This document shows, piece by piece, positions 1-7,958 of a stretch of DNA of 64,000 nt (its first letter is position 1; each line of letters begins with the position of its first letter). The notes under the pieces were generated by a model that made no database searches, was not told the DNA's origin, and saw nothing but the letters and a program-made list of their open reading frames with translations. The stretch covers positions 62,001 to 126,000 of the forward strand of contig NZ_NWUX01000012.1 in assembly GCF_002374315.1 (NCBI RefSeq), in the 5' to 3' direction. A program made the translations under genes and the position numbers. This DNA is from Vreelandella nigrificans. Its GTDB lineage: Bacteria > Pseudomonadota > Gammaproteobacteria > Pseudomonadales > Halomonadaceae.

Positions 1-57
1 AGCTTTTAATGTCTCCATGGGGTTACTCACCGCCGCTTGTGTCGTACTAATTCTGCG

Positions 58-423
58 TTAACCGCAGCGCAGTGCTTCAATGGTATCGTTGCTCTCTAAA
101 TGAATATTCAAACGGTCCTCACGGTAGTCCATGGTGGCAGCGCTGTGGGGGCGTAGCACCCGCACTTGACGTGCACCACTCTCGCTTTGTAGCTGCGGGA
201 CATTAGCCTCATCAAATAGCTCACCGATCGCGTACTGTACTGTCTCACTATCGCAGCTAGCCCCTACGGTTGATTCACCCTGACCACCGGTGGGTGGAGG
301 GGGAGCGCTCACAGGGTCGGGCCCACTGGCACATGCGGTCAGCAATGAGGCTGCCAGCAACACTAAGCAGCCGCTGCCCAACTGCTTTTTAATTGAGTGG
401 CTTAAGCTTGATACGTTAACCAT
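58..423 (-). CDS. Peptidase inhibitor I78 family lipoprotein
   Basis: The 121-residue product starts with a basic N-terminus, a hydrophobic stretch and a lipobox (LLTAC, Cys about residue 31), so it should be lipidated and held in the envelope. A proline-rich linker follows. The C-terminal part (about residues 55-121) has the I78 inhibitor pattern: a Cys near its start, RVLRP, then TMDYREDRLNI and a terminal RCG. I78 proteins are small inhibitors of serine proteases, and the closing Cys pair usually forms a disulfide. It stands alone, upstream of the entericidin-like gene on the same strand. The family call is fairly secure; the protease it restrains is unknown. Confidence 0.75.
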   Translation of the reverse strand: MVNVSSLSHSIKKQLGSGCLVLLAASLLTACASGPDPVSAPPPPTGGQGESTVGASCDSETVQYAIGELFDEANVPQLQSESGARQVRVLRPHSAATMDYREDRLNIHLESNDTIEALRCG

Positions 424-463
424 TAATCTTCTTCCTTGTTTAATCGGTGGTTACCCCACATGT

Positions 464-493
464 AAAACGGGCTAGGCAGTGATGCCCAGCCCG
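464..493 (-). terminator. Rho-independent terminator after the entericidin-like gene
   Basis: CGGGCT (468-473) pairs with AGCCCG (488-493), and GGCA pairs with TGCC inside it around a GTGA loop. On the minus strand the stem is followed by TTTTACA. It ends the small lipoprotein transcript before the I78 gene. Confidence 0.6.
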
Positions 494-528
494 CTCTTCT
501 ACTCTAACTAATAGTGCTATTTATAGCA

Positions 529-660
529 TTAGCTCGCTGCATCCTGAACGGCTCGTCCGCCTTCCTGCACATCCTGTCCTGCGCCTGCCACTGTATTACA
601 GCCCGCCAACGCACCTGCGGCGATGAGCAGAATAAAGCTGGTAGCGAGTAGTTTTTTCAT
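529..660 (-). CDS. Entericidin A/B family small lipoprotein
   Basis: A 43-residue frame beginning MKKLLATSFILLIAAG, with lipobox LAGC at residues 18-21 and a short tail rich in Gly, Ala, Gln and Asp that ends VQDAAS. This is the classic entericidin layout: signal peptide, lipidated Cys, then about 20 residues with a GAGxD motif. Entericidins are envelope lipoproteins linked to stationary-phase lysis or membrane stress. An AGGAG-like site lies just upstream and a hairpin terminator just downstream. The match to the family is strong despite the small size. Confidence 0.8.
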   Translation of the reverse strand: MKKLLATSFILLIAAGALAGCNTVAGAGQDVQEGGRAVQDAAS

Positions 661-868
661 TAGTGTTCTCCTTAACAAGTCAGTCGAGGTACCGTCAACA
701 TACCATCAATATAGTGAAGCTCCGTAGGCAGCGTTACCGCTTGGGAGTACTCTAAGCGTAACAGCGTTTTGCCTATTGCGCCTATTTTGCACTACCAAGC
801 TTTACCTCAGCTGCGCGAGCAACGGCTATGCTGCTAATCATTAACTGGCCACCTGGAGCACCATTGAT

Positions 869-1288
869 TTGGATACCTTTGATCTCGATTCACGCTTAGC
901 TACCGATACTTTTCCCCTCGCCGACTTACCCCTGTGCCGCGCACTATTAATGAACGATGCGCGCTACCCCTGGGTCGTTCTGGTGCCTAGAGTTGCGTCA
1001 GTCAGCGAAGTGTTTGAACTATCTACTCAAGAACAGGCCCAGCTTTGGCGTGAAGCCACAATGCTTGGAGAGGCGATGAAAGAAGCGTTTCACGGCGATA
1101 AGCTCAATATAGCTACGTTGGGCAATGTCGTTAGCCAACTACACATCCATTTAGTAGTACGTTACCGGGATGATGCAAGCTGGCCTGCTCCCGTCTGGGG
1201 TAACGGAACCCCAGAGCCTTATGAATTAACCTTGCAGGGGCAACGACGTGAGCAACTGCTAGCCCAAATTGGCAGGTTAACGTTATAG
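869..1288 (+). CDS. HIT domain protein (histidine-triad nucleotide hydrolase)
   Basis: The 139-residue protein has the histidine triad near residues 91-96 (QLHIHLVVR), the signature of HIT hydrolases that act on nucleoside phosphoramidates and dinucleotides. It also shows the upstream N-x-A-x-LGN segment common to bacterial HIT proteins of about 140 residues. No ATG fits. The start is either TTG at 869, about ten bases after GGAG, or ATT two codons earlier; TTG is preferred. It stands alone between divergent or convergent neighbours. Family confident, substrate unknown. Confidence 0.8.
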   Translation: MDTFDLDSRLATDTFPLADLPLCRALLMNDARYPWVVLVPRVASVSEVFELSTQEQAQLWREATMLGEAMKEAFHGDKLNIATLGNVVSQLHIHLVVRYRDDASWPAPVWGNGTPEPYELTLQGQRREQLLAQIGRLTL

Positions 1289-1349
1289 CTCCAGGAGGAG
1301 AGGGCCAACACCATGCAAAACCATGCGAGCATTGGTACCGAGGGATAGG

Positions 1350-2351
1350 CTAACCTCTCAATAACGAAGACCCCTGCCGTGAAGCAGGCTCGTTCAACAA
1401 CGGCCCGCTGGCTGGCTGGGCAGCACCTGCAAGGGAGAGCGATACGCCTAGCACAATAATCAACGCTCCACCTGTAAGCGCCACCCAGCCAGCTACTTTT
1501 TCGACCATTTTCTGGCTGCGCTGTTTCTGCAGGCGCTTAGCTGCCCAGCCCCTTGCAAAAATGCTGGCAAGCGCAAGCACCGAAACAGTGATGCCCGTTC
1601 CTAGTGACATGGCAATGACCGAGGCAACTCCCACATAAAACTGCCCCAGTAGGCTTGCTGCCCCCAGCATTAGTACTGCTCCAGTACAGGGGCGCATCCC
1701 AATAGCCCCTACGGTTATCAGCGCAGTGCGCCAATCAAGCGCCTGTTGAGGTTCGATATGGTGAGCACCACCGCAGCAGTGATCATGACTGTGACTATGG
1801 TCGTGGCTGTGGCTGTGATCAACCGCATCGTGGTGCCCACCGGCATAGGCGCGGCGTAATTGCTTGGTAGCTCGCCAGCATAACCAACCGCCTAACAGTG
1901 CTACCAATATGAAACTCGCCTGCTCTACCCATACCACGCTGCCCATGGCTTGGCGGGTAACCCACCCCAATCCATGCACCAGCACCGCTACCATGACAAT
2001 CGCAGTTACCCCCTGCAATAGCGACGCAGCAAAGGATAGCCCCAATGCACGGCGGGTTGCCCCTCCGTGAGAGGCCAAATACGTCGCCAGTACAGCTTTA
2101 CCATGCCCCGGCCCCGCCGCATGAAAAACGCCGTAAGCAAAGCTAACGCCCAGCAACGACAGCCAAGTACCTGTAGTGGGTGTACGAGAGAGCTCGGTAA
2201 TTGCTAAGGTTAAGCTGCGGTGTAAATCCCGCTGCCAGGCCAGCAACTGCAAGCTCGCTCCTTGAATATTGGCTTGCACAACAAAAATGATCAGCGCTGC
2301 ACCCATTACGGCAAGCGCCCCCCAAGCCATTTGCTGCCGCGTTAGAGGCAT
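1350..2351 (-). CDS. Nickel/cobalt transporter, NicO (RcnA-like) family
   Basis: A polytopic membrane protein of 333 residues. The first block carries the motif GVFHAAGPGHGKAV, typical of the NicO family. A long His/Asp/Ser-rich cytoplasmic loop (about residues 178-200, repeated HSHDHSH) is a likely Ni/Co ligand cluster, followed by a second block with MRPCTGAV. Such proteins export Ni2+ or Co2+ or feed metal handling. The gene lies 59 bases downstream of a DUF1007 gene, its usual partner, and the gap holds a perfect 8-bp inverted repeat that could bind a metal-responsive repressor. Confidence 0.8.
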   Translation of the reverse strand: MPLTRQQMAWGALAVMGAALIIFVVQANIQGASLQLLAWQRDLHRSLTLAITELSRTPTTGTWLSLLGVSFAYGVFHAAGPGHGKAVLATYLASHGGATRRALGLSFAASLLQGVTAIVMVAVLVHGLGWVTRQAMGSVVWVEQASFILVALLGGWLCWRATKQLRRAYAGGHHDAVDHSHSHDHSHSHDHCCGGAHHIEPQQALDWRTALITVGAIGMRPCTGAVLMLGAASLLGQFYVGVASVIAMSLGTGITVSVLALASIFARGWAAKRLQKQRSQKMVEKVAGWVALTGGALIIVLGVSLSLAGAAQPASGPLLNEPASRQGSSLLRG

Positions 2352-2370
2352 TGCCCCCTCCAGAGAAAGT

Positions 2371-2389
2371 TATAAAGTAACACTTTATA
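2371..2389. promoter_or_regulatory. Palindromic operator candidate upstream of the NicO transporter
   Basis: TATAAAGT (2371-2378), a three-base spacer, and ACTTTATA (2382-2389) form a perfect inverted repeat in the short gap between the DUF1007 gene and the transporter. Size and position fit a dimeric metal-sensing repressor (Zur- or NikR-like), but the regulator is not in the window. Confidence 0.4.
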
Positions 2390-2410
2390 CACGACTCCCC
2401 CTATCAACTG

Positions 2411-3106
2411 CTAGAGGCACGCTACACGCCCTGTTTCAGCAAAGTGGCGGCCCAGCCCCGGCTCAGCCTGTTCATCAATGTCTAGCAGCGCAGCTTGCAT
2501 GACCAGTTCAGGATCCGGGTTCGCAGGCAAAATACTGAGCTCGCAGCTTGGCTCTCCGTTGAGAATGAGCGCTTCGGCAGCAGGCTTGCCGCCTTCCTCC
2601 TCATGAACTACTTCGAGGTAGTAGGTAGGATCAAACACTTGGTACTCCAGGGTATGACCAGCTAGCGCTTGAGATGAAGACAGCGGCAAAATGAACATAA
2701 AGGTTAGCCGGCCATCCCGCTCTAGCGCCGTATACTCTGTTACTTCCCCTAGAGACTGGCGTTTGCCATTAATGCGAACCTCTGTGAAGTAGTGCTGATG
2801 AGATAGGTTGTCGCGAATTTCACTGCCTAACTGATCCAGCCCTTGTTCCAAATCCGCGCCAGGTACTTGCTGAAGCTCTTCAAATACCACCAAACTATAA
2901 AATGGATCCATCCGCCACGTTTGATGCAAAGCACTTACCGCCCCCTGCTCATCAGTGACCACCCGCACACTCAGATCTATCCAACCATGAGGATGAGCTA
3001 GCACCACAGTGCTGCTGAGCAGGCTAGAAATGCCCATCGCTAAAGGCACCCAATAGGAGCGTGACTTACCTACTAATACGCTGAGTATAGGTGTTACTAC
3101 TGTCAC
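2411..3106 (-). CDS. DUF1007 family periplasmic protein
   Basis: A 231-residue protein with an N-terminal hydrophobic segment ending VLAHPHGWID. The HPHxWID start of the mature part is the hallmark of DUF1007, usually found beside NicO metal transporters and thought to be an accessory metal-binding protein of the envelope. Later conserved features include TWRMDPFYS and VFDPTYYLEV. The GTG start at 3106 overlaps the stop of the upstream lipoprotein gene (GTGA), so the two are translationally coupled. The role in Ni/Co/Zn handling comes from context only. Confidence 0.75.
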   Translation of the reverse strand: MTVVTPILSVLVGKSRSYWVPLAMGISSLLSSTVVLAHPHGWIDLSVRVVTDEQGAVSALHQTWRMDPFYSLVVFEELQQVPGADLEQGLDQLGSEIRDNLSHQHYFTEVRINGKRQSLGEVTEYTALERDGRLTFMFILPLSSSQALAGHTLEYQVFDPTYYLEVVHEEEGGKPAAEALILNGEPSCELSILPANPDPELVMQAALLDIDEQAEPGLGRHFAETGRVACL

Positions 3107-3474
3107 GGAGCTTCTCCCAACTTACTCTGCAGCTTGACTAACCATGGGTCTAATAAATAAGGGGGCAGTGGTTGATTTCCCCGTGATGCTGACACCCTAA
3201 CCCGACTACCGGCGCCCTCTTCCTGGACCTGAAGTTGCAAACGATACTCTGGCCAGCGGGCAAGGGCCGCGTCTGCACGCCCTAAGGCTAAATCAGCATG
3301 TCTCACCACATACCCTTGCTCTATCATCAGTTCAACAGCCTGACGAAACGTTTGCTCGGTAGGTGAGGAGTAGTGAAGCTCGCGCGGTTCCACTGCTTGC
3401 TGGGAGGCACAACCTGCTAATACGACTAAAGCACTTACCAATACCGCTCTGTATAAAACTCGAAGAATGATCAT
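3103..3474 (-). CDS. Hypothetical lipoprotein
   Basis: 123 residues from the ATG at 3474, which overlaps the upstream stop (ATGA) and therefore decides the start. The sequence opens with a signal peptide and lipobox (VVLAGC, Cys about residue 22). The mature part has the pattern of a small alpha/beta domain (EQTFRQAVELMIEQGYVV) and ends after PYLLDPWLVKL. It is the middle gene of a three- or four-gene minus-strand operon with a second lipoprotein upstream and DUF1007 and NicO downstream. No function recognised. Confidence 0.6.
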   Translation of the reverse strand: MIILRVLYRAVLVSALVVLAGCASQQAVEPRELHYSSPTEQTFRQAVELMIEQGYVVRHADLALGRADAALARWPEYRLQLQVQEEGAGSRVRVSASRGNQPLPPYLLDPWLVKLQSKLGEAP

Positions 3475-4070
3475 AGCGCACGCTCGGTGGTGGATTGCGG
3501 CAGCGCTGCCTTGAAACGCTGGCAAAAATCATCATTGCTGGCACTGTAAGACTCACGTAGATCACCCAGATGATCGAAGCGACGAATATCCCGTGAGATG
3601 CGCACGTAACCGTTGTTAACTAATAACGAAACACGCTCAACTTCGACCGGCCGTTGGCCGACTCCCGCCCCGAATCCTCCCCCAACTCCTAAGCCAATGC
3701 TAGCTCCGCTGCGCCCCAGGCCGCCGCTCCCAAACATGCGCATGCCACGTCCATAGCCGTAGGCATTATCGTAAGGGTCATAGTAGCCAATCAGATCGCG
3801 CTGACGGCTAGCGCTGACAAGCCCCAGGCTGGTATCCGTCGAAACAAGCTCAAAGCCCCACTCTTCCAGTACCGCAACACTTTGGTCCAGTGCTTTTTGG
3901 GTTTGTGCTTGGCTGTGTCCACCGCTACTCGACTGTGGCGTTGCTACTGAGCTCACTGGAAAATAGCATGAAGCAGCCGGAGCCGGCTCTGCTTGAGGTA
4001 AGCGGTCGGGGATGGTCTGGCAGCCCACCAAGAGCAACAGACAACTCATACCAAGGGGTATTGTCTTCAT
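3471..4070 (-). CDS. Hypothetical lipoprotein with glycine-rich middle
   Basis: 199 residues beginning with a signal peptide and lipobox (LLLVGC, Cys about 17). Residues about 55-85 resemble the ALDQSVAVLEEWGFELVSTD segment of envelope proteins that are paralogous to the next gene's product. A Gly-rich run (about 105-140, GLGVGGGFGAGVG) looks disordered or membrane-inserting. It is the first gene of the operon running to the NicO transporter, with four-base overlaps between genes. No function recognised. Confidence 0.6.
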   Translation of the reverse strand: MKTIPLGMSCLLLLVGCQTIPDRLPQAEPAPAASCYFPVSSVATPQSSSGGHSQAQTQKALDQSVAVLEEWGFELVSTDTSLGLVSASRQRDLIGYYDPYDNAYGYGRGMRMFGSGGLGRSGASIGLGVGGGFGAGVGQRPVEVERVSLLVNNGYVRISRDIRRFDHLGDLRESYSASNDDFCQRFKAALPQSTTERAL

Positions 4071-4163
4071 GTTAGTCCTCTAACCGTTGTCGTGACTGGT
4101 GTGTCATTGGGTAGCGCGCTAAGCTCGCCAGCAGAGATGAATCTATAGCAGTACACTGAGGCA

Positions 4164-4411
4164 AGTGTTTTAAAGGCTATTTTTCAAAGACCCTATTTAG
4201 AAACCATGCTGTAAAGGCAGTGCCTTAGGGGCAGTATTTTAAAGGCAACGTCTTAAAGACAGCGTTTTAAGGACAAGGTTTTCAAGTCGGCATTTTAAAG
4301 ACAGTGCTTTGAAGACAGTACTTTAAAGACAAGGTCTTAAAGACGGTATTTTAAAGACGATGTTTTCAAGACATTTCAAAAACCATATTCTAAAAATCAT
4401 GCTTGCAAGAC
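4164..4411 (+). repeat. Array of about 18 degenerate 14-bp tandem repeats
   Basis: The leader of the glycerate kinase gene is filled by a tandem repeat with a 14-base period and the approximate unit AGTNTTTTAAAGAC. Eleven consecutive units (4219-4372) are exactly 14 bases long; a few at the ends have 12 or 13. Many units contain a dyad such as GTCTTAAAGAC or CTTTAAAG. Fourteen is not a multiple of three and stops are frequent, so it is not coding. The array ends 22 bases before the ATG. Confidence 0.85.
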
Positions 4412-4433
4412 GCTGTGTTACGGAGGTTGTGCC

Positions 4434-5564
4434 ATGAATGTACTGCTTTGCCCCGATAGTTTTAAAGATGCCTTAAACGCCGAGCAAGCCGCCCTGGCAA
4501 TGGCCAAGGGTGTTAAGCGTGCAATGCCTACCGCCACCCTGACCGTTTGCCCACTTGCCGATGGCGGAGAAGGCAGCCTGGATGCGCTGATTGCCGCTAC
4601 CGATGCCGAGCGCCGCGAGCTGACCGTGCAAGACGCCTTAGGGCGGCCCCGCCAGGCATGTTGGGGCTGGCTCAGGCAACAGCGTACCGCGTTTATTGAA
4701 CTAGCAGAAGCCAGTGGATTACAGCACCTGTCCATTCAAGAGCGCAATGCCCTGCACACCTCCACTTACGGAGTGGGCGAACTATTTAAAGCCGCACTCG
4801 ATGAGGGCGCCGAAAAAGTTCTGCTGTTGCTCGGAGGTAGCGCCACCAACGATGCGGGAGCAGGTATGCTCCAGGCATTAGGCGCCAAATTTCTGGATCG
4901 ACACGGCTCTCCTTTACCTCCTGGCGGCGCAGCGCTTCAGCAGCTAGCTACTCTGGATCTGTCGACGCTCGATTCACGTCTTGCCACGCTTCAGGTTGAA
5001 GCTGCCGTGGATGTGGATAACCCATTATTAGGTGAGCGGGGAGCCAGCGCCATTTTTGGTCCGCAAAAAGGGGCCTCACCACAAGATGTCGCCCAATTGG
5101 ATCGCGCCCTTGGCCACTTTGCTGATATCTGCGTGGAAGTGCTTGGCCACGATGACAGGGGGCTTGCCGGAGCAGGAGCAGCAGGTGGCATGGGCTTTGC
5201 CGCACACACGTTTTTAAACGCCACGCTCACGCCGGGTATCGAAATGATTATGCAGCAGACCAGACTTCCAGAACTGCTCGCCCAAGCCGAGCTGGTAATC
5301 ACTGGAGAAGGCCGCTTGGATGGCCAAAGCCTTGCAGGTAAAACACCGATTGGTGTTGCACGCGCCGCATACCAGCATGGTAAGCCTGTGATTATTTTAG
5401 CAGGCAGTTTAGGAGATGGCTGGCAGGCCTGTTTGGAAGAGGGTGTCACCGCCGCCTTTGCCCTAGCAGATGGCCCGATGAGCCTAGAGCAAGCCCTACC
5501 ACGCACAGCAGAGCTTTTAGAGGCACGCTGTGAGAACATTGCTCGCCTGTGGCTAGCTAGATAG
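4434..5564 (+). CDS. garK: Glycerate 2-kinase (GarK/GlxK type)
   Basis: A 376-residue protein that begins MNVLLCPDSFKDAL, the conserved start of the GarK/GlxK family, followed by PLADGGEGSLDAL (substrate and nucleotide site), the LLGGSATNDAGAGM loop and the C-terminal VITGEGRLDGQSLAGKTP. It phosphorylates D-glycerate with ATP to 2-phosphoglycerate, linking glyoxylate or glucarate breakdown to glycolysis. Length is normal. A GGAGG site sits about eight bases before the ATG. It is a single-gene unit behind the 14-bp repeat array, which may control it. Confidence 0.9.
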   Translation: MNVLLCPDSFKDALNAEQAALAMAKGVKRAMPTATLTVCPLADGGEGSLDALIAATDAERRELTVQDALGRPRQACWGWLRQQRTAFIELAEASGLQHLSIQERNALHTSTYGVGELFKAALDEGAEKVLLLLGGSATNDAGAGMLQALGAKFLDRHGSPLPPGGAALQQLATLDLSTLDSRLATLQVEAAVDVDNPLLGERGASAIFGPQKGASPQDVAQLDRALGHFADICVEVLGHDDRGLAGAGAAGGMGFAAHTFLNATLTPGIEMIMQQTRLPELLAQAELVITGEGRLDGQSLAGKTPIGVARAAYQHGKPVIILAGSLGDGWQACLEEGVTAAFALADGPMSLEQALPRTAELLEARCENIARLWLAR

Positions 5565-5637
5565 ACAGTCGGTCGATAGAGCGAGTTTACCCCTGACCCT
5601 TGAAAAGCCCCACCAGCGCCTACATCTCTCAATGAGA

Positions 5638-5658
5638 AGTAAGTGCCGTCAACTTACT
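5638..5658. terminator. Hairpin after glycerate kinase
   Basis: AGTAAGT (5638-5644) and ACTTACT (5652-5658) form a perfect 7-bp stem with a 7-base loop, 74 bases past the stop. It lacks a T-run, so it could be a weak terminator or a regulatory dyad. Confidence 0.3.
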
Positions 5659-5735
5659 GTCAGCGTAATGTTATGGCGCTATCGACGCGATGCAAAAAAC
5701 TTGCTTTGCAGCTTAGAGTAAGCGCCTTAAGCTAA

Positions 5736-5750
5736 ATCAAATGATTTGAT
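5736..5750. promoter_or_regulatory. 15-bp palindrome upstream of dps
   Basis: ATCAAATGATTTGAT is a perfect palindrome around a central G, 45 bases before the Dps start. It lies where a promoter or operator is expected. The binding protein is not known. Confidence 0.4.
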
Positions 5751-5794
5751 GGCCGCTAAGCGTTACAGCGGCTCCAACCATGGAGGAGCACCAC

Positions 5795-6271
5795 ATGACA
5801 GATACCAACAGCATTGGCCTACACGAAGGCAGCGCTACTCAACTGGCCGAAAAACTCAATCACCTGCTGGCCAACTATCAAATTTTTTATATGAACGTCC
5901 GTGGTTACCACTGGAACGTGAAAGGTAGCGACTTTTTCGAGCTACACGCCAAATTCGAAGAGTTCTACACTGATCTACTCACCAAAGTAGATGAAGTCGC
6001 CGAGCGTATTCTCACGCTAGGTCATAAACCCGTACACGCTTACAGCGATTACATAAAGTTATCCCACATTCAGGAAGATAAAGACGTACACGACGGCAAG
6101 ACCTGTGTGAAAGGGGTGCTAGCGGGCTACCAAACGTTGATCGAACTGCAGCGTGAGCTACTCTCCATCGCTTCGGATGCCGACGATGAGGGTACCGCCT
6201 CCCAAGCAGGCGACTATATTCGCGAGCAGGAAAAAACCGTGTGGATGCTGAATGCTTATTTAGGCAAATAA
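5795..6271 (+). CDS. dps: Dps family DNA-binding ferritin-like protein
   Basis: 158 residues from the ATG at 5795, six bases after a strong GGAGGAG; an in-frame ATG at 5780 would overlap that ribosome site and is rejected. The ferritin four-helix fold is shown by YHWNVKGSDFFELHAKFEEFYTDL, which carries the dinuclear ferroxidase His and acidic residues shared between subunits, and by EQEKTVWMLNAYL near the end. Dps forms a 12-mer that oxidises and stores iron with hydrogen peroxide and shields DNA in stress and stationary phase. It is monocistronic with a terminator directly after. Confidence 0.9.
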   Translation: MTDTNSIGLHEGSATQLAEKLNHLLANYQIFYMNVRGYHWNVKGSDFFELHAKFEEFYTDLLTKVDEVAERILTLGHKPVHAYSDYIKLSHIQEDKDVHDGKTCVKGVLAGYQTLIELQRELLSIASDADDEGTASQAGDYIREQEKTVWMLNAYLGK

Positions 6272-6303
6272 GCATTACTAGGCCACCAGCCTACACGGAA
6301 AGT

Positions 6304-6334
6304 AAAAAAACGGCACCGAAAAGGTGCCGTTTTT
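6304..6334. terminator. Bidirectional terminator between dps and pepD
   Basis: CGGCACC (6311-6317) pairs with GGTGCCG (6323-6329). A-run on the left and T-run on the right let it serve both converging genes. Confidence 0.85.
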
Positions 6335-6368
6335 GCGTCTAGGGATAGTAACTAGCACATACTCAATA

Positions 6369-7832
6369 CTAGCGCTTCGTCGCTAGCTCCTCGATCATCG
6401 CACGCAACATGTCCCAAAACTCCACCACTGAGTCCAGCTCTACACGCTCATTCGGCGAGTGGGCGCCACGAATCAGCGGACCAAACGAAATCATATCCAG
6501 GTGCGGATACTTACTACCTAAAATACCGCACTCCAGCCCCGCATGAATTACCTTCACCTCAGGCTCACGACCAAGAAGTGCAGCGTGGCGCTGTTTAAAC
6601 ATCGCCAATAGGCCACTTTCTGGATTGGGCGCCCAGCCAGGATAGCCGTTTTCCACTTTGACCCTCGCGCCCATTAGCCCAAACAGTGCTTGAAAGCGGT
6701 CAGCCATAGCGGCAGTCGCGCTATCGTGCAACGAGCGCACTAACGCACATAGGTGGAAACGCCCCGCCTCCAAGCTCAACACACCCAGGTTATTAGAGGT
6801 TTCCACCACCCCTGGCACATCTGCGCTCATCCGTTCAACCCCACAGGGAGCTGCATGCATGGCGGCTAACAGCATAGCGCTCGCATCACGCGTTAGTGGC
6901 TCTATCTCAGCGGGCGCCGTACGCTTAGCGGTCAGTACCAGGCCACTATCACCGCTACCTAGCTCTGTTTTTAAGGTGCGTTCTAAGCTTGCCACTGTGG
7001 CTAACGCAGCCTCAACATCATCAGCAGGCAATGCCACTTGGGCAAATGCCTCGCGGGGGATCGCATTGCGCAGAGTGCCGCCTTGGTAGCTGATAAGCCT
7101 TGCGTCAAAGGTTTCCAGTGCTCGCAACACACGCACCAGCAACCGGTTGGCATTGCCTAAGGGCTTGTGAACATCTACACCCGAGTGGCCGCCTTTCAGG
7201 CCGGTCAACGCTAGTGATAACACCTGCTCCTCTTCCAGCAACCCCGCGCTGGGTAGCTGAGCATCCACCACTACATCAGCACCGCCTGCGCAGCCGATAT
7301 AAACCTGACCACGATCTTCACTATCCAGGTTGAGCAGCAACGTGCCTTCCAGCCAGTTTTCGGCCAGGTTCAGCGCACCGCCCATGGAAGTCTCTTCTTC
7401 AAGGGTAAACAGCGCCTCTAGCGGCCCATGGGTAAGCTCAGGATCTTCCAGCACGGCAAGAATCGCCGCCACACCCAACCCATTATCAGCACCCAAGGTA
7501 GTGCCATCAGCATGCAACCAGCCCTCTTTTACGTAGGTGCTGATCGGGTCACGGGTAAAATCGTGGTCATGCCCAGTATTTGCCTGAGCGACCATATCCA
7601 AATGCCCCTGCAATACCACTCCCGGCGCCTGCTCGCAGCCCGGTGATGCCGGTTTGCAAAGCCGTAGATTGCCGAAGGCATCACGATCGTGAGTAAGCCC
7701 CTGAGCATCGGCCCAGGCTTCCAGGGTAGCGACCAGCGCGGCTTCATGCCCGGAGGGACGCGGCGTATTACACAGCGTACGGAAATGGCGCCAAACGAGG
7801 TTTGGTGCGAGCGCTTCTAAATGTGCGTTCAT
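6369..7832 (-). CDS. pepD: Aminoacyl-histidine dipeptidase (M20C)
   Basis: 487 residues, the normal length for PepD. Metal-site motifs appear in order: QGHLDMV (about residues 75-81), ADNGLGVAA with the bridging Asp (about 118-126), the catalytic pair in LEEETSMGGA (about 146-155), and the C-terminal HAGLECG and RGAHSPNERV. A GGHSGVDV motif marks the lid and dimer domain. The enzyme is a cytoplasmic zinc dipeptidase that cleaves Xaa-His and other dipeptides (carnosine-type). It converges on dps and shares its terminator. Confidence 0.92.
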   Translation of the reverse strand: MNAHLEALAPNLVWRHFRTLCNTPRPSGHEAALVATLEAWADAQGLTHDRDAFGNLRLCKPASPGCEQAPGVVLQGHLDMVAQANTGHDHDFTRDPISTYVKEGWLHADGTTLGADNGLGVAAILAVLEDPELTHGPLEALFTLEEETSMGGALNLAENWLEGTLLLNLDSEDRGQVYIGCAGGADVVVDAQLPSAGLLEEEQVLSLALTGLKGGHSGVDVHKPLGNANRLLVRVLRALETFDARLISYQGGTLRNAIPREAFAQVALPADDVEAALATVASLERTLKTELGSGDSGLVLTAKRTAPAEIEPLTRDASAMLLAAMHAAPCGVERMSADVPGVVETSNNLGVLSLEAGRFHLCALVRSLHDSATAAMADRFQALFGLMGARVKVENGYPGWAPNPESGLLAMFKQRHAALLGREPEVKVIHAGLECGILGSKYPHLDMISFGPLIRGAHSPNERVELDSVVEFWDMLRAMIEELATKR

Positions 7833-7958
7833 GGGAGCTCTTCATTATCGATAACTGATCTATCCTAACGCTCAGAACCACGTCGGGAAAGCGTGTACTG
7901 CTTATCCACTACTTAACTAGCTACTGATTCTTCTGCTCCACGCTCTACTGCTGGCTGC

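Noticed and set aside
1313..1348. Eleven-codon frame after the HIT gene, preceded by AGGAGGAG
   Set aside because: The purine-rich run is too far from the ATG, the peptide has no features, and the frame abuts the NicO gene stop.
4164..4411. CRISPR array
   Set aside because: Units are only 14 bp, directly adjoining, with no spacers and no cas genes.
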